Below the pieces are notes generated by a model. The model ran no database searches. It was not told where the DNA came from and was given only the letters and a program-made list of their open reading frames with translations. A DNA stretch of 64,000 nucleotides from Marchantia polymorpha subsp. ruderalis. Taxonomy: Eukaryota; Streptophyta; Marchantiopsida; Marchantiales; Marchantiaceae. A program made the position numbers and the translations under genes. Of the stretch, positions 1-12,800 are shown in pieces; position 1 is the first letter of the stretch, and each line of letters begins with the position of its first letter. The stretch covers positions 6,034,001-6,098,000 of the forward strand of contig AP031357.1 in assembly GCA_037833965.1 (NCBI GenBank), read 5' to 3'.

Positions 1-3000
1 TGTTGGCTCTCCGTCCACAAGCATCCCAGCCTACGAACAAATCTTCATATTCCTGGTTTCTGTTTAGACTGTGATCTCTTACGGAGGCTCCTCCTCAATC
101 AATTTGGGCTTTCCTGTGAGGATGTAATTATATTACAACCTATAGACTCGATGGCCCTGATCAAATGACATGCCACAAGTCTGCTAGATCAAGTTTAGAT
201 CATATACTAAATCTGTGGCCTGGGATGTGAACTAGGCCCTGTTTGTTTTGGTGCAGGAGTACATGGCGCTACGACTTGAAGACTCCATGCACCTCACTTG
301 AAGAGATATTTGCTTGATGAAGAAGCTGCAATATTTGGATTCCGAGAAGGAGTTGATGTTGGATGAAGAAGGTGGCAAGCTTCCAAAGAACTTGGTCCTT
401 CCTCGATGGCCTGGAGAAGTGGACAGTATTCATGACCTGATCCTGCGAGCGATTTTGGTGTTCTGTATTTGAAAGCCCCGCTCACATGTTTGCCAACAAC
501 CGTCAGCGAGTTTCCGAAACCTTGATCTGCGAGCCATTTGGCTCACAGATCAAGTTTGCATTATTTTACATTATGTGATTTTTTGCTAGAATGAACATGA
601 CATACATCTAAAAACATTATACTTATGAGGTTCAAAAACTTATTTAAATTTTTTCATGTATACACATGTATCAATCACATTTTATGATAATACTAGTGAT
701 TTTATCTACTTATCAAATTGAGCATAATACTATCTTAGAGCTTGGATTTATTCAACTAGTGATTTATCCTATCAACAAATCCAATTTCTTGGAGTTTTTT
801 TGAAAGCTATTTGATTGTTTTATGTAGATTATTCTATGTAAATATTATTATCTAAGAAAATGGAAGTAAATTAATCTATTTCATAGCTAGATTTCCGATA
901 GTAGCTAATGAACATATCATTTAAATAACACCGTGTGATATTATGTTATTGTAATCAACATTTTTTTCTTGTGTGAAATATTTAATCAAAAATCTAGATT
1001 TGAAATTATTTTCTCTCTCATCTACATGATTGTGTTCTCATAAACACGATTTGTTATCAATCAAATTATTATTTTTTCATTTACATTCACGTCATTTTAC
1101 CAATTATCATTTGCATCTTACTTCTTATACCAATATTATATTCAAGATTACTGACAGATTTTTGAATTTTTTAAGATATCAAATTATTTAATCACCAAGA
1201 TCAATCATCATCATACTTAATCTCAATAACATCATAAACAAAAATGAGTAAATCAACACATAATTCGTAATTTGCAAAAAAATTACTGTTCCTATATGAT
1301 TATTTCATATTGAATAAATCTTGTTTAGATTCATTGTTGTATGCAATATTTTGAACCTCAAAAACGATATTTTTTTAATCCAATTTCTCTATGTGACTCA
1401 TCATCCAATCCATAATGATTGTTTTCCACTTAACAACAAATTATGCCAGGTAACATAACCTCATAAAGCTTCCACTCTTTCAATGAACTCTGCTTATTCA
1501 AATAAACATCCTCATGAAAATTTAACACACTATAATCTTATAAACAATAGAATCATCAAATGCTCTGGATATCCATTAAAAAGGTGAAGATTGAAGACAT
1601 ATCAACGTAATCTTATGCCTACATCCATTGGTGAAGAACATAGGAAAATCCTATAACTCATATGCCAACGGGAAAATTGAATTGTGTATGGTTTATGTGT
1701 ATAACACATGAATGACTAGACACTGCATATTGTTTTATTTACAGACAGAGTATAACATAAAAACAATAATGTTTATGTATTGGTCAAACAAATGGATACA
1801 TTATATATATATATAACCACATGCATAACCATAGAACAACAAGATATCGGATTTATCATAACCTTTGATTTGCACTGCACATGAAGCTAGTGAATGGCTA
1901 TACACTAGCTTCCATTCTCCACGGACAGCTTTGTCTTTGAAGAAACTTTGTCCATGAGTTGCTTGATGGGTGCGGATCGATCAAGAAAGCACTGCTGTTA
2001 GGCTACTGAGCACAGCAAAGACCTTCTCCATCCAGTGACCTCTCCACAAATCTAAATTGACGTGATTCAAGCCGCAATTTACTGCACACTTGCATGGATT
2101 TCCTTCCTTGGAGCTTGGCCACACGCACCCAGGTTCCGAGGCTTCGTCGGCCTTCTTGGCTCCACAAATTCCTCAACGAGACAACTTGGTTCCTCTTTTC
2201 AGTTTGCACCACCGATCATTCTGCTGGAGCAGGATAATTGTTTTTCTTTTGATAATTTCTGTTATTTTCTTGCTGCCATTTCAAACGAATCCACTGTCCT
2301 CATGTCTCTCGGGATACACCATAGTCCACTCACGTTTGTAGTGATTTCTGTGAACAGGATTCCTGGTCATTGGAGATCCGTATATGCGCGTGGAAGATTA
2401 TTAATTTTCTGATGAAAGAGACCTCACGCTTGAAAGCAAAATGACCCAACGATGCATGATAACTGGAACTCTTCCAAAATTTCGAAAGATGGATTCAAAT
2501 GGATGGTCCAGCTCCACGACTCAGCTGGACGTAAGTGGCTCTAACCAAGTCTCTTCGTACCGCAGTCAATGATCGTCTCCATGGCTGTCACAACGAGGGA
2601 TCGATCAACCTACTGGCCCAAGCATCGACTGGAACCTTGATATGAGATCTCGTTCCCTTGGGATTCGAATGTCGTCAAAGCGGTCACCTTCATTCTTTGT
2701 GTCATCGAGCCGAGAGTCTCAACGTCAATGGAAATTTGGCTAATCTTCCTTGCGCCTCGCTGGCTCTCTTCACACTCGATCTCGCTGATTTCAGATAACG
2801 CGCAGTCCACTTGCACCTCCACTTCGGCCCGCTACGTATACCAACATGCACCTGAGAGTTCATCGTGCAGCTTTATGCAATAATAGACTCAATTGGAACA
2901 TGAATTCGAAGAATACGCAATGATGTTTTTTCCGTACTGTTCTTCTTCACTTCATCTCGTTGAAATCAAAACGTCGTGTACATTCAATTACAATTTGCAC

Positions 3001-3723
3001 GAATAATTCCACTGACTGTATTCCAACTTCTCTCGCAACTGGTTCTGTGTATACAGATCTAAACCTCACTAGTATATATAATTCAAAATATATTCTTATT
3101 TCTTATTTATCCAAATTAATAATCATGATAAAAATTAACCTGAAAATGAGGGACAATGCATTTTACAAATGATAATTAAATAAATTTTAGCTGAAAATCA
3201 TTAATAAATAAGCTAACATGAAACATTTTTATTTTAAAATAATTAAATGATAAGATTATTTGAAAGTTTATTATCGCGTGTCCCGGGCCAGATCTCGTCG
3301 TGGATTGAGAGGACAACTCGACAGGAGACTTGCGGGTGAGAAAAGCCTTCGCCATCTCTGACACGACAATTTCTCTTTCAACGAGGAAGATGCCACCGAG
3401 AATTCTGAAGAGAACGAACGAGATAGTCATTTGACCACACTAGCGAAAGCAACTACAAATAACACGCATAGACAGCAATCATCTACAATCGTTGCATACA
3501 TGGATCTCCTCAAGTAGTTATTGATCTTTGGTGTAACACGAAAAATTTAATAGTACGGAAATATTAATAAAGACTTCAATGTTAATATGTTACGAACTAT
3601 TGGAATCATTCCGAATAATTATTTTTTTATCTAAAAACATAAATTCGTATATAGATTCAAAAATTACAAGGACACCTATGTGCATTGTCAAGTAATTGAA
3701 ACATACATTACATATTTAATTTC

Positions 3724-3950
3724 TCAAGAGACATGATTAAATAAAGTACACAAGCTCAAATTATATAAATCACCTCACGTAAATTCAAGTTAATGTGAAC
3801 TTGAATGAATGTGAAATGGAAGTTCACATTAACGATTCATGACTAGATTTATTTATTTTTTCAAGAGACATGATTTAAGTAAAGTACACAAGTTCAAGTG
3901 ATATAATTAAGCTCAAATAGATTTACGTTCACAATAATGATTCATGAGTA
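3724..3950. repeat. Degenerate direct repeat in AT-rich DNA
   Basis: A stretch starting with tcaagagacatgatt at 3724 recurs in slightly changed form at 3861, about 137 bases later, and both are followed by a similar run (aaagtacacaag). A second shared piece (ttcacat/ata followed by gattcatga) recurs at about 3823 and 3928. The unequal spacings suggest an old duplication with later small deletions. No coding sense is visible. Confidence 0.6.
3790..3832. repeat. Perfect 13-bp inverted repeat (hairpin)
   Basis: The 13 bases ttaatgtgaactt at 3790-3802 are followed, after a 17-base loop, by their exact reverse complement at 3820-3832. It lies between the two copies of the degenerate direct repeat, so it may be part of a small decayed element. 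Confidence 0.75.
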
Positions 3951-4739
3951 AACTCATTACAGTACTTATGACCACAGAACCTAATATCTTCAATTCCATC
4001 AAGATTATATTTACAAGACTATCATATTTATTTAAATATATTATTTCTTCACAACGAGTGTTTTCAAAAAATTAACTATAATTACGATAATACAGATAAC
4101 TCAGTTAATAAATTGAATTTTCGATAAAGAAGAAATTCACAAACCTCGAACTGATCTTTCTTAAACACGTGAGATGTAATTGTTCTATAATGAAGGTTCT
4201 ACTACAGCTTCAATTTATTATCAACTGTATATTTACCCAACTTACGCATATAAATTCCTCCATTACAAATAAGTACATGAGGGTTTAGGTTTCGTTCAAG
4301 GGCATGGAGAAGTTCCGAAAATATAGAAGAAAATAAAGTGAACCAAAAAATAACATAAACATTTTCCATTTAGATGCTAGATTGAAGTATAAATCTCCGA
4401 TTAAATTATCCATCCAAAAGTAATCACATTAATAGCACCATATGTATAGGGTTTGGATAATGGATAGATAAAATTCTGAGGGATGCTTGCGAACCAATTC
4501 TCGATCTGAAAATTCTGGTATAATCTTGGGGCGAGAAGATATATCTAGTCAACAGAAGATCGAGGTGAGTGAGTGAGTGAGTGAATGGTCGGTGTACGCG
4601 GGAACAATCTGATAAGGCGAGGAGGAACGAAGTAAGAATGATATTGTGACAAAGAACTTTAGGAGCAGATTTACAGAACGAAGATTCCATCGAGTGAGAA
4701 TTCGGGAGAGAATTCTGTCCCCGATTCCATTCGATCTCT

Positions 4740-5135
4740 CTCTTCAAATGCGCCAAGCGGCGGAGGGTATGGAGACGAGGAAATCTTGTCCGAGATCATG
4801 ATTGAGGGAGGGAAAGCAACAGAGACACAAACGAAGAACGGACGCATGCATGCAAGAGGTCGAAGACGGTTGCAGGAGCAACAGCAAAAGCGAAAGAAGA
4901 CGAAACAAAACGCAGAGAATCATGCCACGGAAGGTACGAGGCAGGTCCCGGAACAACGAGGAACAATATTCGTCGACAACCGTGCCCATGGCGGTGCGAC
5001 TGACACTCGGAGGCCACGAGAATCGATCTCTCGATCGATCGATCGAACGAACGAAGGAACGAACGAACGAATCAATCAATCGACCGATCGCGCTAGAGGA
5101 GACGACGACGACGACCGAGAGAGCTACCCGGCGCT
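4740..5135. repeat. Simple-sequence-rich flank left of the MULE
   Basis: GC-moderate DNA with short-period runs: cgatcgatcgat, gaacgaacgaac and gacgacgacgac. Long frames here on both strands come from the repeated composition and are not supported as genes. The last nine bases (5127-5135, cccggcgct) are one copy of the target duplication of the neighbouring transposon. Confidence 0.5.
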
Positions 5136-6397
5136 CCTCGTCACTAAGGGCTCCTCAAAAATGAGGGAACGCGACCTCTGCCCGCAGCCCGACCCCCCCT
5201 CCTCACCCGGGCCCACATCCCGACCCCCTCCCCCCGCAACCAGACACCCTCCCCCGCAGCCCGACCTCCCGGTTACTAGTTATTAGTTGTGGAGACCCTC
5301 CCGCTTTAGCTCGCCCATCGGGCTCTTTCTCTCGCGGCCTCCCTTCCCCGCAGGGAACTTGTACTTCGTAGTTTTTTCCTGCCCCATGCCCCAATTCTCC
5401 TCCCCTCGCAAAGGGGAGGAGAAATGAAGTAGCATGTTTGGGGCTTCCATTCTTCTTCCCCCAAAAAACAACTAGGTCTTTTTCTTTCTAAAGCTTTAGT
5501 TTCTAAGGAAATTATCTCTCTTCAATTTTTATATTTAAGTAAATCTATTCATCTATCAACATGATGGAGAATCACAAGAGAAGGTTTTGAAAGATTTTAT
5601 GAAAGATTTCACAAAAGCAAAATTATAAAGTGATAACAAGATAAATGAAAAAACTCAAATCATAAATTTTATTTCACAAAAATCTCATGGTCACAATTTT
5701 TGCAAAAAATAGAATTTCCTCCTCTGCAAAAAAGGAATCTGATAAGCTGATAATCCGAATCGTGCTCTTTTCCCCACATGAAGTTAGGTAACGTCTTGAC
5801 GAAAGTCTTAAATATCGACGATTATATCCACTCTGGAGAAGACTCGCCCGTAATAATTAAGTTGGCAGCTACCTGAGGCGGAAAAAACACACTCAATACT
5901 CTCATTCTCTGAACTTACATGGCCAGACGAAGGACATAATTCTCAACACCATTGTTGGGCTCGATTGTTATTGCCAGCGTTTTTGATTAATCAGAAGTTT
6001 GATTTTTCCGATTTACTGCTTGAACGCAGCGCCTGCCTGCGTCTAATTTTTCCAACCAAATCTCCGAAATGGAAGACATGACATACCTCGCAATACATTT
6101 GTCGTTCGCAGTTCTCTTCAAACGTGGGACAGAATCAGAAGGGGCTGGACTATTTAATAAAATTTAATGTAATTTAGCGTGAAGGACTCGGTGACTGGCA
6201 TTGGCAGTGGACAGTGGACGCAGACATTTTGCGAAGGGACGGGAAAGGGAAAGTGGAGTGATCGGGAGGCGGCCATCGCTAGTCGGGCTGGGGGAAGGGG
6301 GGATGGGGTCGGAGGCGGGGAGGTCGGGCTGCGGGCAGAAAGCCCGGGCGGGCAGAGGTCGCGTTCCCTCATTTTTTAGGAGCCCTTAGTGACGAGG
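5136..6397. mobile_element. Non-autonomous Mutator-like element (MULE) with TIRs and 9-bp TSD
   Basis: The two ends are inverted copies of each other: the first 49 bases (starting cctcgtcactaagggctcct) match the reverse complement of the last 49 (6349-6397) with one mismatch. The inverted similarity continues less cleanly for about another 100 bases through a C-rich zone with repeated cccgcagcccgac motifs. The element is flanked by the same nine bases, cccggcgct, at 5127-5135 and 6398-6406. A 9-bp target duplication with long terminal inverted repeats is the mark of Mutator-like elements. The 1262-bp body has AT-rich centre DNA and no transposase frame, so it would need a transposase from elsewhere. 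A perfect 10-bp hairpin lies at 5397-5421. Near-identical arms suggest a fairly recent insertion. Family assignment rests on TSD length and TIRs only. Confidence 0.82.
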
Positions 6398-6406
6398 CCC
6401 GGCGCT

Positions 6407-7705
6407 CCCGTCCACTGACGGCTGCCATGCAGTGGGATCACGGGAGGGACTGGAGCGGCGACCGCGTGAGACGCTCTGGAATCTATTAATAGAAGGAGCG
6501 GACATCTCGAGGAGGAGGTCCTGACGGATTGGGAAAGATCCGGCCGTCCATAGTGCGAGCGAGGAGACGGGAAATTCCGGCGTGGGCTCGGACGCTCCGC
6601 ACTCCCGCACTCCCGCAACCATGCGGCCGTCGACGTTAACTTCGATGAGATTCCCCTGCTGACGGACTCACTGACGGACTGACAGAGTCTAGCTCACCTG
6701 CTACGACGGGAATCTCTTGTCCGCCCACCTCGTGGCCGGATGGATGCCCGAGCGGCTCGGTTGACGACGCTGTGCCACTGGGCTCCAGCTTCCGACACCG
6801 TGGCAGCTGGCTGCGGTTAACCCAGGGGGCCGCCGTGGTAACCCACGGGAGAGGGCACGGTGGGTGGAGCGGAACGGAGCGACAAAGTCTGACACGCGGG
6901 CGGGACTGTACGAGATGTCCGAGCTTGCGATCCGAAAGCGCACGTGCTCAATTGTCCACCCGGGCCGGGCGGCCCCACCGCTCTCGTCGCGGCCCGGCCC
7001 GTCCTCTGCAGGGGCGTGAGTGCGAAGATTCTGCTCAGTCGTGACTCGGACACGTCGTCCTGACTGCGCACTGTAACTCGCGCTCGCTCGTCCCCCTCGC
7101 AGTAGCTCTTTCGTCTTCTTCAGCGCGAGAGTCTATTTAGCTCGTGCCTTCTCTCCCTCTCTCATTCCGGCTACGGAAGTTCTCATCGGGACTTCCATAG
7201 CTTCGTTCACTCACACACTCATTCTTTCATTCAGTCAATCAATCAATCCATCATTCTCTCTCTCTCTCTCTCTCTTCTCCTCACTGGCACAGACTCAGAA
7301 ATTAGTCAGTTGTGCTGCCAGTGCAGAGGCAGTCTCTAGATGCTGCAGCAATTCGAGCAGAATCGTAGACAGTGTGTGGCACAGACTCAGAAATCAGTCA
7401 CTTGTGCTGCCAGTGCACAGGCAGTCGTTAGATGCTGCAGCATTTGGAGTAGAATCGTAGACAGTGTGTGGGTGGAACGGTCCAAGTAGTTAGACTCGAT
7501 TCTCAGACTCAATTCTGTAGAAGAAATATTAGTAGTAGTAGAGGCAGAACAGAAAATGTAGGTGGTGGTGGTGTTGTTGTTGTTGATGGGATTCGGGTGG
7601 TTCGAGTTTTTAGTTGTTCTCGGACGTGCAGTGGCGGGGATTTCTGGGGTCTGACGCACGATTGGAATTGGGATTGCTTTTGCGGAAGCGGAGGGTGGTC
7701 GGTCG
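6407..7705 (+). promoter_or_regulatory. GC-rich upstream region and probable long 5' leader of the small gene at 7706
   Basis: GC-rich DNA beginning right after the MULE and leading into a pyrimidine-rich stretch with a (TC)n run at about 7254-7275, typical of plant leaders. A weak TATA-like ctatttag lies near 7132. A 92-bp tandem duplication sits in the probable leader. No exact start of transcription can be fixed from the sequence. The GC-rich frames in this stretch on both strands look like composition artefacts. Confidence 0.4.
7286..7469. repeat. 92-bp tandem duplication in the leader
   Basis: Two head-to-tail copies, 7286-7377 and 7378-7469, each starting ggcacagactcagaaat and ending cgtagacagtgtgt. 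They differ at roughly nine positions, so about 90 percent identity. They lie just after the (TC)n run and about 240 bases before the start codon of the small gene. Confidence 0.9.
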
Positions 7706-8026
7706 ATGGCCGAGGTGAAGAGCATGGCGGCTTCGGCGTCGGGGGAGAGGAAGAGAAGCAAATTAGGCGGCGGCGGCGGCCGAAGAATCGGACCCGAGCT
7801 GCCGGACGTGTGCGAGACTCGGGCGGAGGTGGTGTTCGAGTGCGACAAGGCGATGCTGCAAGCGAAGAAGAAGAAGCCGACGCTCAGAGCGTCGCTGGGC
7901 AAGTCGCTGAAGAAATGGTGGAGCGCTTGGTGCAAGGACTTTCACAGCGACGAGAAAGTTCTGCGGCGGGAGGAGCATCAGAGGGGGCTCGAGGTGAACC
8001 GCATCGTCATGTCGTTCGGCCTCTGA
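7706..8026 (+). CDS. Hypothetical small basic protein (106 aa)
   Basis: A single-exon frame of 106 codons after a long leader-like region. The protein starts with a Ser/Ala/Gly-rich, basic stretch (roughly residues 1-30), then an acidic-polar stretch, a lysine cluster (QAKKKKP), and a Trp- and Lys-rich segment (KSLKKWWSAWCKDF) followed by a charged helix-like tail. No family is recognised. The start is the first ATG of the frame. Overlapping frames exist on both strands because the DNA is GC-rich, which lowers confidence. It could instead be a long non-coding transcript with a chance frame, or the first exon of a longer gene. Confidence 0.45.
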   Translation: MAEVKSMAASASGERKRSKLGGGGGRRIGPELPDVCETRAEVVFECDKAMLQAKKKKPTLRASLGKSLKKWWSAWCKDFHSDEKVLRREEHQRGLEVNRIVMSFGL

Positions 8027-11000
8027 ACATTCTCCCTCCTCTTCTAGGCCCCAGATTCTCAGAAGCCATTTTCTGTCCAGCATTCTCCAGCACACTCGGA
8101 CCCGCATTGTCCCACTTCTGAGCCTCGTGCTCTTTACGCTTCAGCTGTACGCTGGCACCGAGTGCTGGTGCAGCAGCAGCAGCAGCAGCAGCAGGAGGGA
8201 GGAAGGATTTGGGGCGCAGAAGGGAGCCAGGTCGCATTTGGGCTCCTTCCCCAAATTTCAGATAGAATTAACCAATTTGCCGAATTACAGTCTGTACAGG
8301 CGACAGGCGTACAGACTAGGGAGCTGCAGGGTGAGCAAGGTGAAGGAGAAGAGAAGATGGAATTCACCACACTCTGCTGCCTGCCAGTCCGTCCAGCAGC
8401 TGCTGGAGGAGCCCGTGAAGAAGCAGAAACATCGAGGAATCCATATCCTCGTAGTACCATAAACGCAGGTACCGCAAAATTTGCTTAGATTCTGACACGA
8501 AGTCTACCATTTGGAAATCTTAGAGTGTATGGTATGGGATGGCTCGAGGATTCGTTCTCGGCATGGAAGAACTGCACGACATAGTACTCCGGCCGGTTTA
8601 TCCTAGGGACAATGTGTGACCGAGACACGAGGGATAAGCTCGATGTTTTCAGACAGATTGATAGATTAGTTCTTAGTTGTAGTAGAAGTAGTAAGAGTAG
8701 TAAGAGTAGTAAGAGTATTTTGGTCGGTCATTGGGGCAGAAACAATTCTTCTGCCATCCGACAATTCTTTCTTAGACACGCAGCAGAAAAGCTGGCTCTT
8801 TGCTCTTGGCTGTTTCCGGCCACAACGACACGTCGGTGTCCATGTTTTTGCAGCCGAGCAAGGGGTCGCAAAAAGAAGCAGATCGAAAGGATGAAACGTT
8901 TTGACAACTTGCCATCTCCATGGCGCCCAGACATTTCTGGCTATAACTTCATTCGCGCACTCCTTTCTATCGAGCCATCTTGTGCCGCAAAGTCTGTGCG
9001 TCCATTTCCTTCCTTCCTTCCTTCCTTCCATCCATCATCAACGATCCGACACACCTCCATCTCTTTCCTCCCTCATCCTGCGCTATCATGATCTGATTTT
9101 AGCACAATCAGAACTATAACATCGAGATAGCTGAGCTGGCTAGAAACATGCAAGTGGGTTGCTGGTCGAGAATAAGAAGCTCTTTGCAGTAATTATTCGA
9201 TTACATTTACCACTGGCAGAATTCACGTCCCTGCTGAGCACCGGTAAGCTCCATACATTGTTAAGGAAACAAGGGAACACACCGAGCCTTGTGCTAGTGC
9301 ACAGGGTCCATGAAGATTGAATTTCTCAAGAGACTAATTCATCGAGGTTAACAAAGTCGCTTGACATGATCATGAAACGGTGCGGCACTCGGCAGCACAT
9401 GAAGAAACCGAACACCTTGATTGGAAGTAAGTTACAACATCTGCTGCTGCAGCTAGCTCGCATGCTCCACCAACCAGAAGCTACCGATTTCGACGAGTGC
9501 CGGTCACGTCTAGAACCTAAATTGGTCGTCGTGAAATTAAAAATAGACCACGAAAACATGAAACCATGTGAACACCTGGACGTCCATGCAAGTGCATCTC
9601 AGGAACGCGCTCTGACTCAGGTGCCCGCCCCGTTCTGTCTTTAACGCAGCACGAAGTGGGTCCCATCCTGGTTCCGCAGAAGGATGCGGACTCGATGCCG
9701 ATTGCAGCTGGATGATAAGCTCAGTGGAAGATCCAGTTGCAGGTCCATGAGAACTACGCAAGGTCCAAACCTCGAACGACCAAATGGTCAAAGGCAGTTG
9801 CAGTTGCATGTCGATCAGCGAAATTATTGATTCTTCCTGTCTGCTCTTCGGGAATCGTCGTCTGAACTTATATTCCCCGGCCTGCGAGCATTCAATTGCC
9901 AGTCCCGAAAATAGCCACGGAATCTAGCTGCAGAAGGCAGACTAGGTCAATAGTGATCAGAAGCATATGTATTTGTGGCAACTTTGAGCAAGGCTGCACG
10001 GATTCATTTCGGCCCCATTCACACAACAGTCCACATCTGGTTGCATCCCTTCGAGTCTCGAAGCAAGCTCAGACAAGCCTGTCTCTCTTTTTGTTTGCAT
10101 CTCTGAGCCTCGAGATAAAGCAACAGTTTTGTCCACCCCCATCGACTTACCCCATGAGCACCCACAGACTGACTGACTGACTGACTGACTGACTAACTGC
10201 AGATGCAATTTCCGCTTCCCCGTAACCAGCCGTACAAGACAGACCAGCTGCTGCTGCAGCACTCTCGGTGGCATATGCTACGCTGCCAACTTTGATGCTC
10301 TGAATCTGGTGACTTCCACATAGATCTGAATGGCGAATGTTTGGGACTCTGGTTCTGTAGGCTCACGTAACTGGTCGTCGGCCTACTTGTCAGACAAGGA
10401 TTCGAACCAGACTTGCGCTGGAATTCATTCTGGCTAACCATCAGACGTCAACTGCTGGAATATTCACGAGAGGAAGTCCATGGGGACTGACTGGAATATT
10501 CATGAAGACAGGCAGTCCTCTGAGGGATCGATGGAATTCATCACCCACCCAGTAACAGAGAGAGAGAGAGAGAAAGAGAGAGAGAGTTCCGGAGGTCGTC
10601 TGCGTTGGTGTGAGTGTGTGTTGCTCAAGGCGACGAAAGTTGGGCCACGTTCTGCCACACTGTTCTGTTGCTGCTGCTCCTGCCTATGAGACAAGTTTCA
10701 CGTATGCTGGATTTGGGCGACCATGTTTCAGGTCTTTCTGACTGTGGTTCTACCTGGCCAGCTGTAATCTGCAGGTACGTACGTTATCAGCCCAGTGCAC
10801 TTCATGATCAGCGAGAGTCAGGGACATTGGATTTTGAGTGACGAGCGACTGCATTGGATGTGATTGAGTAAAATCAGAGCAGGAGAGCAAGACAGGATCA
10901 TCTCCTGAGCAGTCGGCGAAGGTGGGGGGATGGGGGTGGAGGCTGCACAGATGGTACGATATAACTCAGTGTTCGACTCGATCTCCCCGGAGGATCCGAT

Positions 11001-12800
11001 TTTGTGGCGCGCATCATCAGACTGTGCACGAGGTGTACGCAGAAAGGGCATTTGTTTCCGGTCCATGGCATTTCGAACGACACACGCTGCCATCGAAAAG
11101 ACTTCTGAATATGTTTTCTCATAAATCTCTTGGAATCTGTTTGGGATCAGAATCCGTGCAAGTGTTTCTTCACGAGTCTTATTTTCAGGCTTTGGGATCA
11201 GAATCCTGGCAAGGATGCTGATCCTGGTTTCCACTCCAAACTTTATTCCGACAGGGGTGTCCGTATGTATTCATTCCCTGGAAATGCGAGACCATCCATC
11301 TCACTGGACCTGCGCTGATTCGTTCATGAGTGTGGGGTCTGATGGGAGAATCTGAAGCACACTCGATTACTCGGTGCGCAATTCAATCTGCACGCAATCG
11401 AAACTTCACAGAGTATCTTCCCATGCTGCAGCAGCAGCATGGAGAGAAGAAGCGTATCTGAGAGACTCGTTGCCATCCCTCTGCAGCTGCTGCCTCGTGA
11501 CCCTTTCCTTTTCCACCGCCACTCGATGTGATGTGATGTGATGAGGAATCGACCAGCGCTGTGTCCTCCGCTCTTTCTGTTTGTAGCAGCAGAGCTGGTC
11601 TACGATGTGGACTCCTGGCGACCCACGGACCTGTTCCTCACACGACAAATGCAGTCGTGATGGGATCGGATTATTGCTGCTCCAGTGACACCCATTACAG
11701 CCCTCAGGTGCGGCATGGCATAGCTTCCAAAGCTCAGTCACCTTGATTGCTCGAGTGCTCAGAGGCAATTGCGGATCTACTAAGGTCGTGATGACGCCAG
11801 CTCATGGTCTCCTTTTGATTCGGACGTTTGACCTGTAACCATGGGCACATGGATAGAGCAGAATTAAAATGGATAGAGCCATGAATCATGAACAAAGAAG
11901 AAGCTTAAGGAATGTAGGTATATTGAGTGTTATAAGTTGTATATAAGTAAATATGTTCGGAGGTATATATGTTGTATATACGTACAATACACCAATCGAT
12001 ATTGAGTACAAAATATAAGAGATTATGATATAGCATAACCTGAAGATTTGATCATTTCAATAGTATCAGTTCCGTTTCTCTGTCAACAATGTAAGATCTG
12101 TCACTGGAGTAAAGTTTATAGAATATTCATACTTCATTATCCTCTTCACTTTATCTACATGCTATATTAGTCGAAATAATTGCAAGCATAATGATCTAAG
12201 ATATCATGAATTCTGAAATTCTGAGTTCTATTGAATGAATTCTAAGTTCTGAAATTTTCATCTCAGAAGATAAAACTATATGCAGAAAAAAATTAATTCC
12301 TAACCTTTTTTTTTCATTTTGAAGACATATGATCTTGTTATGACAACAAGTTTGCGTGATATCTTTCTGCAGCCGAATATCATAGAATCAAATATTGTTG
12401 TTGGTTCTTTTGAAAGTGAGAATGTTAATGTATTGATTTATGAATGTTTGTCTGCTTGATGTGACAGCAAGTGAGTGCATTATAAAGCCCGAAATTTGTA
12501 AAAATTGATTTTTTTTTAATTGAGATAATAAATGACAAAATTAACCAGTCGTTTTACAATTCCTTCCTCTTCTCTCCTTGGTGTCACTGGGAATCTCCAT
12601 AGTCACCACCACCATTCACTTCGTCTCCTCCTCGCCAAACCAAGCACACGTGTGTTAGCAAAAGGCTCCAAACAGTAAATTGAAATTTTACACAAGATTG
12701 AAAGGAAAGGAAATATTCAAAGTGTCCAACCTAGCCGAAGTCTCCACTTCAGTTTTGTTTAAGCCCTCAGCATCGCTTCGATTCTTGTACAGACATCCGC
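8027..12800. other. Long stretch without a supported gene
   Basis: Mixed-composition DNA that may include the 3' untranslated region of the small gene. It holds simple repeats: (GACT)n at about 10167-10193 and (GA)n at about 10558-10586. There is also a short direct repeat (tttgggatcagaatcc at about 11139 and 11192). From 11.9 kb the DNA turns AT-rich. None of the frames on either strand matches a family I know. Confidence 0.5.
8171..8194. repeat. (CAG)8 microsatellite
   Basis: Eight perfect CAG units just downstream of the small gene. In one plus frame this reads as poly-glutamine inside an open frame of 108 codons (from 8162), but nothing else supports that frame. Confidence 0.9.

Larger units (their letters stand above)
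1..4560. other. AT-rich intergenic region, no supported gene
   Basis: Mostly AT-rich DNA with short open frames that look like chance. Near the left edge a good splice acceptor (ending at 256) is followed by 14 codons and a stop at 299-301 on the plus strand, so this could be the last exon of a gene lying outside the window; that is only a guess. Frames of moderate composition at 2.0-2.8 kb and 3.2-3.4 kb (minus) match nothing I recognise. A (GTGA)n run lies near 4565-4585. Confidence 0.5.

Noticed and set aside
4786-5286. Frames of 110-166 codons on both strands beside and inside the left MULE arm
   Set aside because: They run from short-period repeats into the C-rich transposon arm, so a real gene is not plausible.
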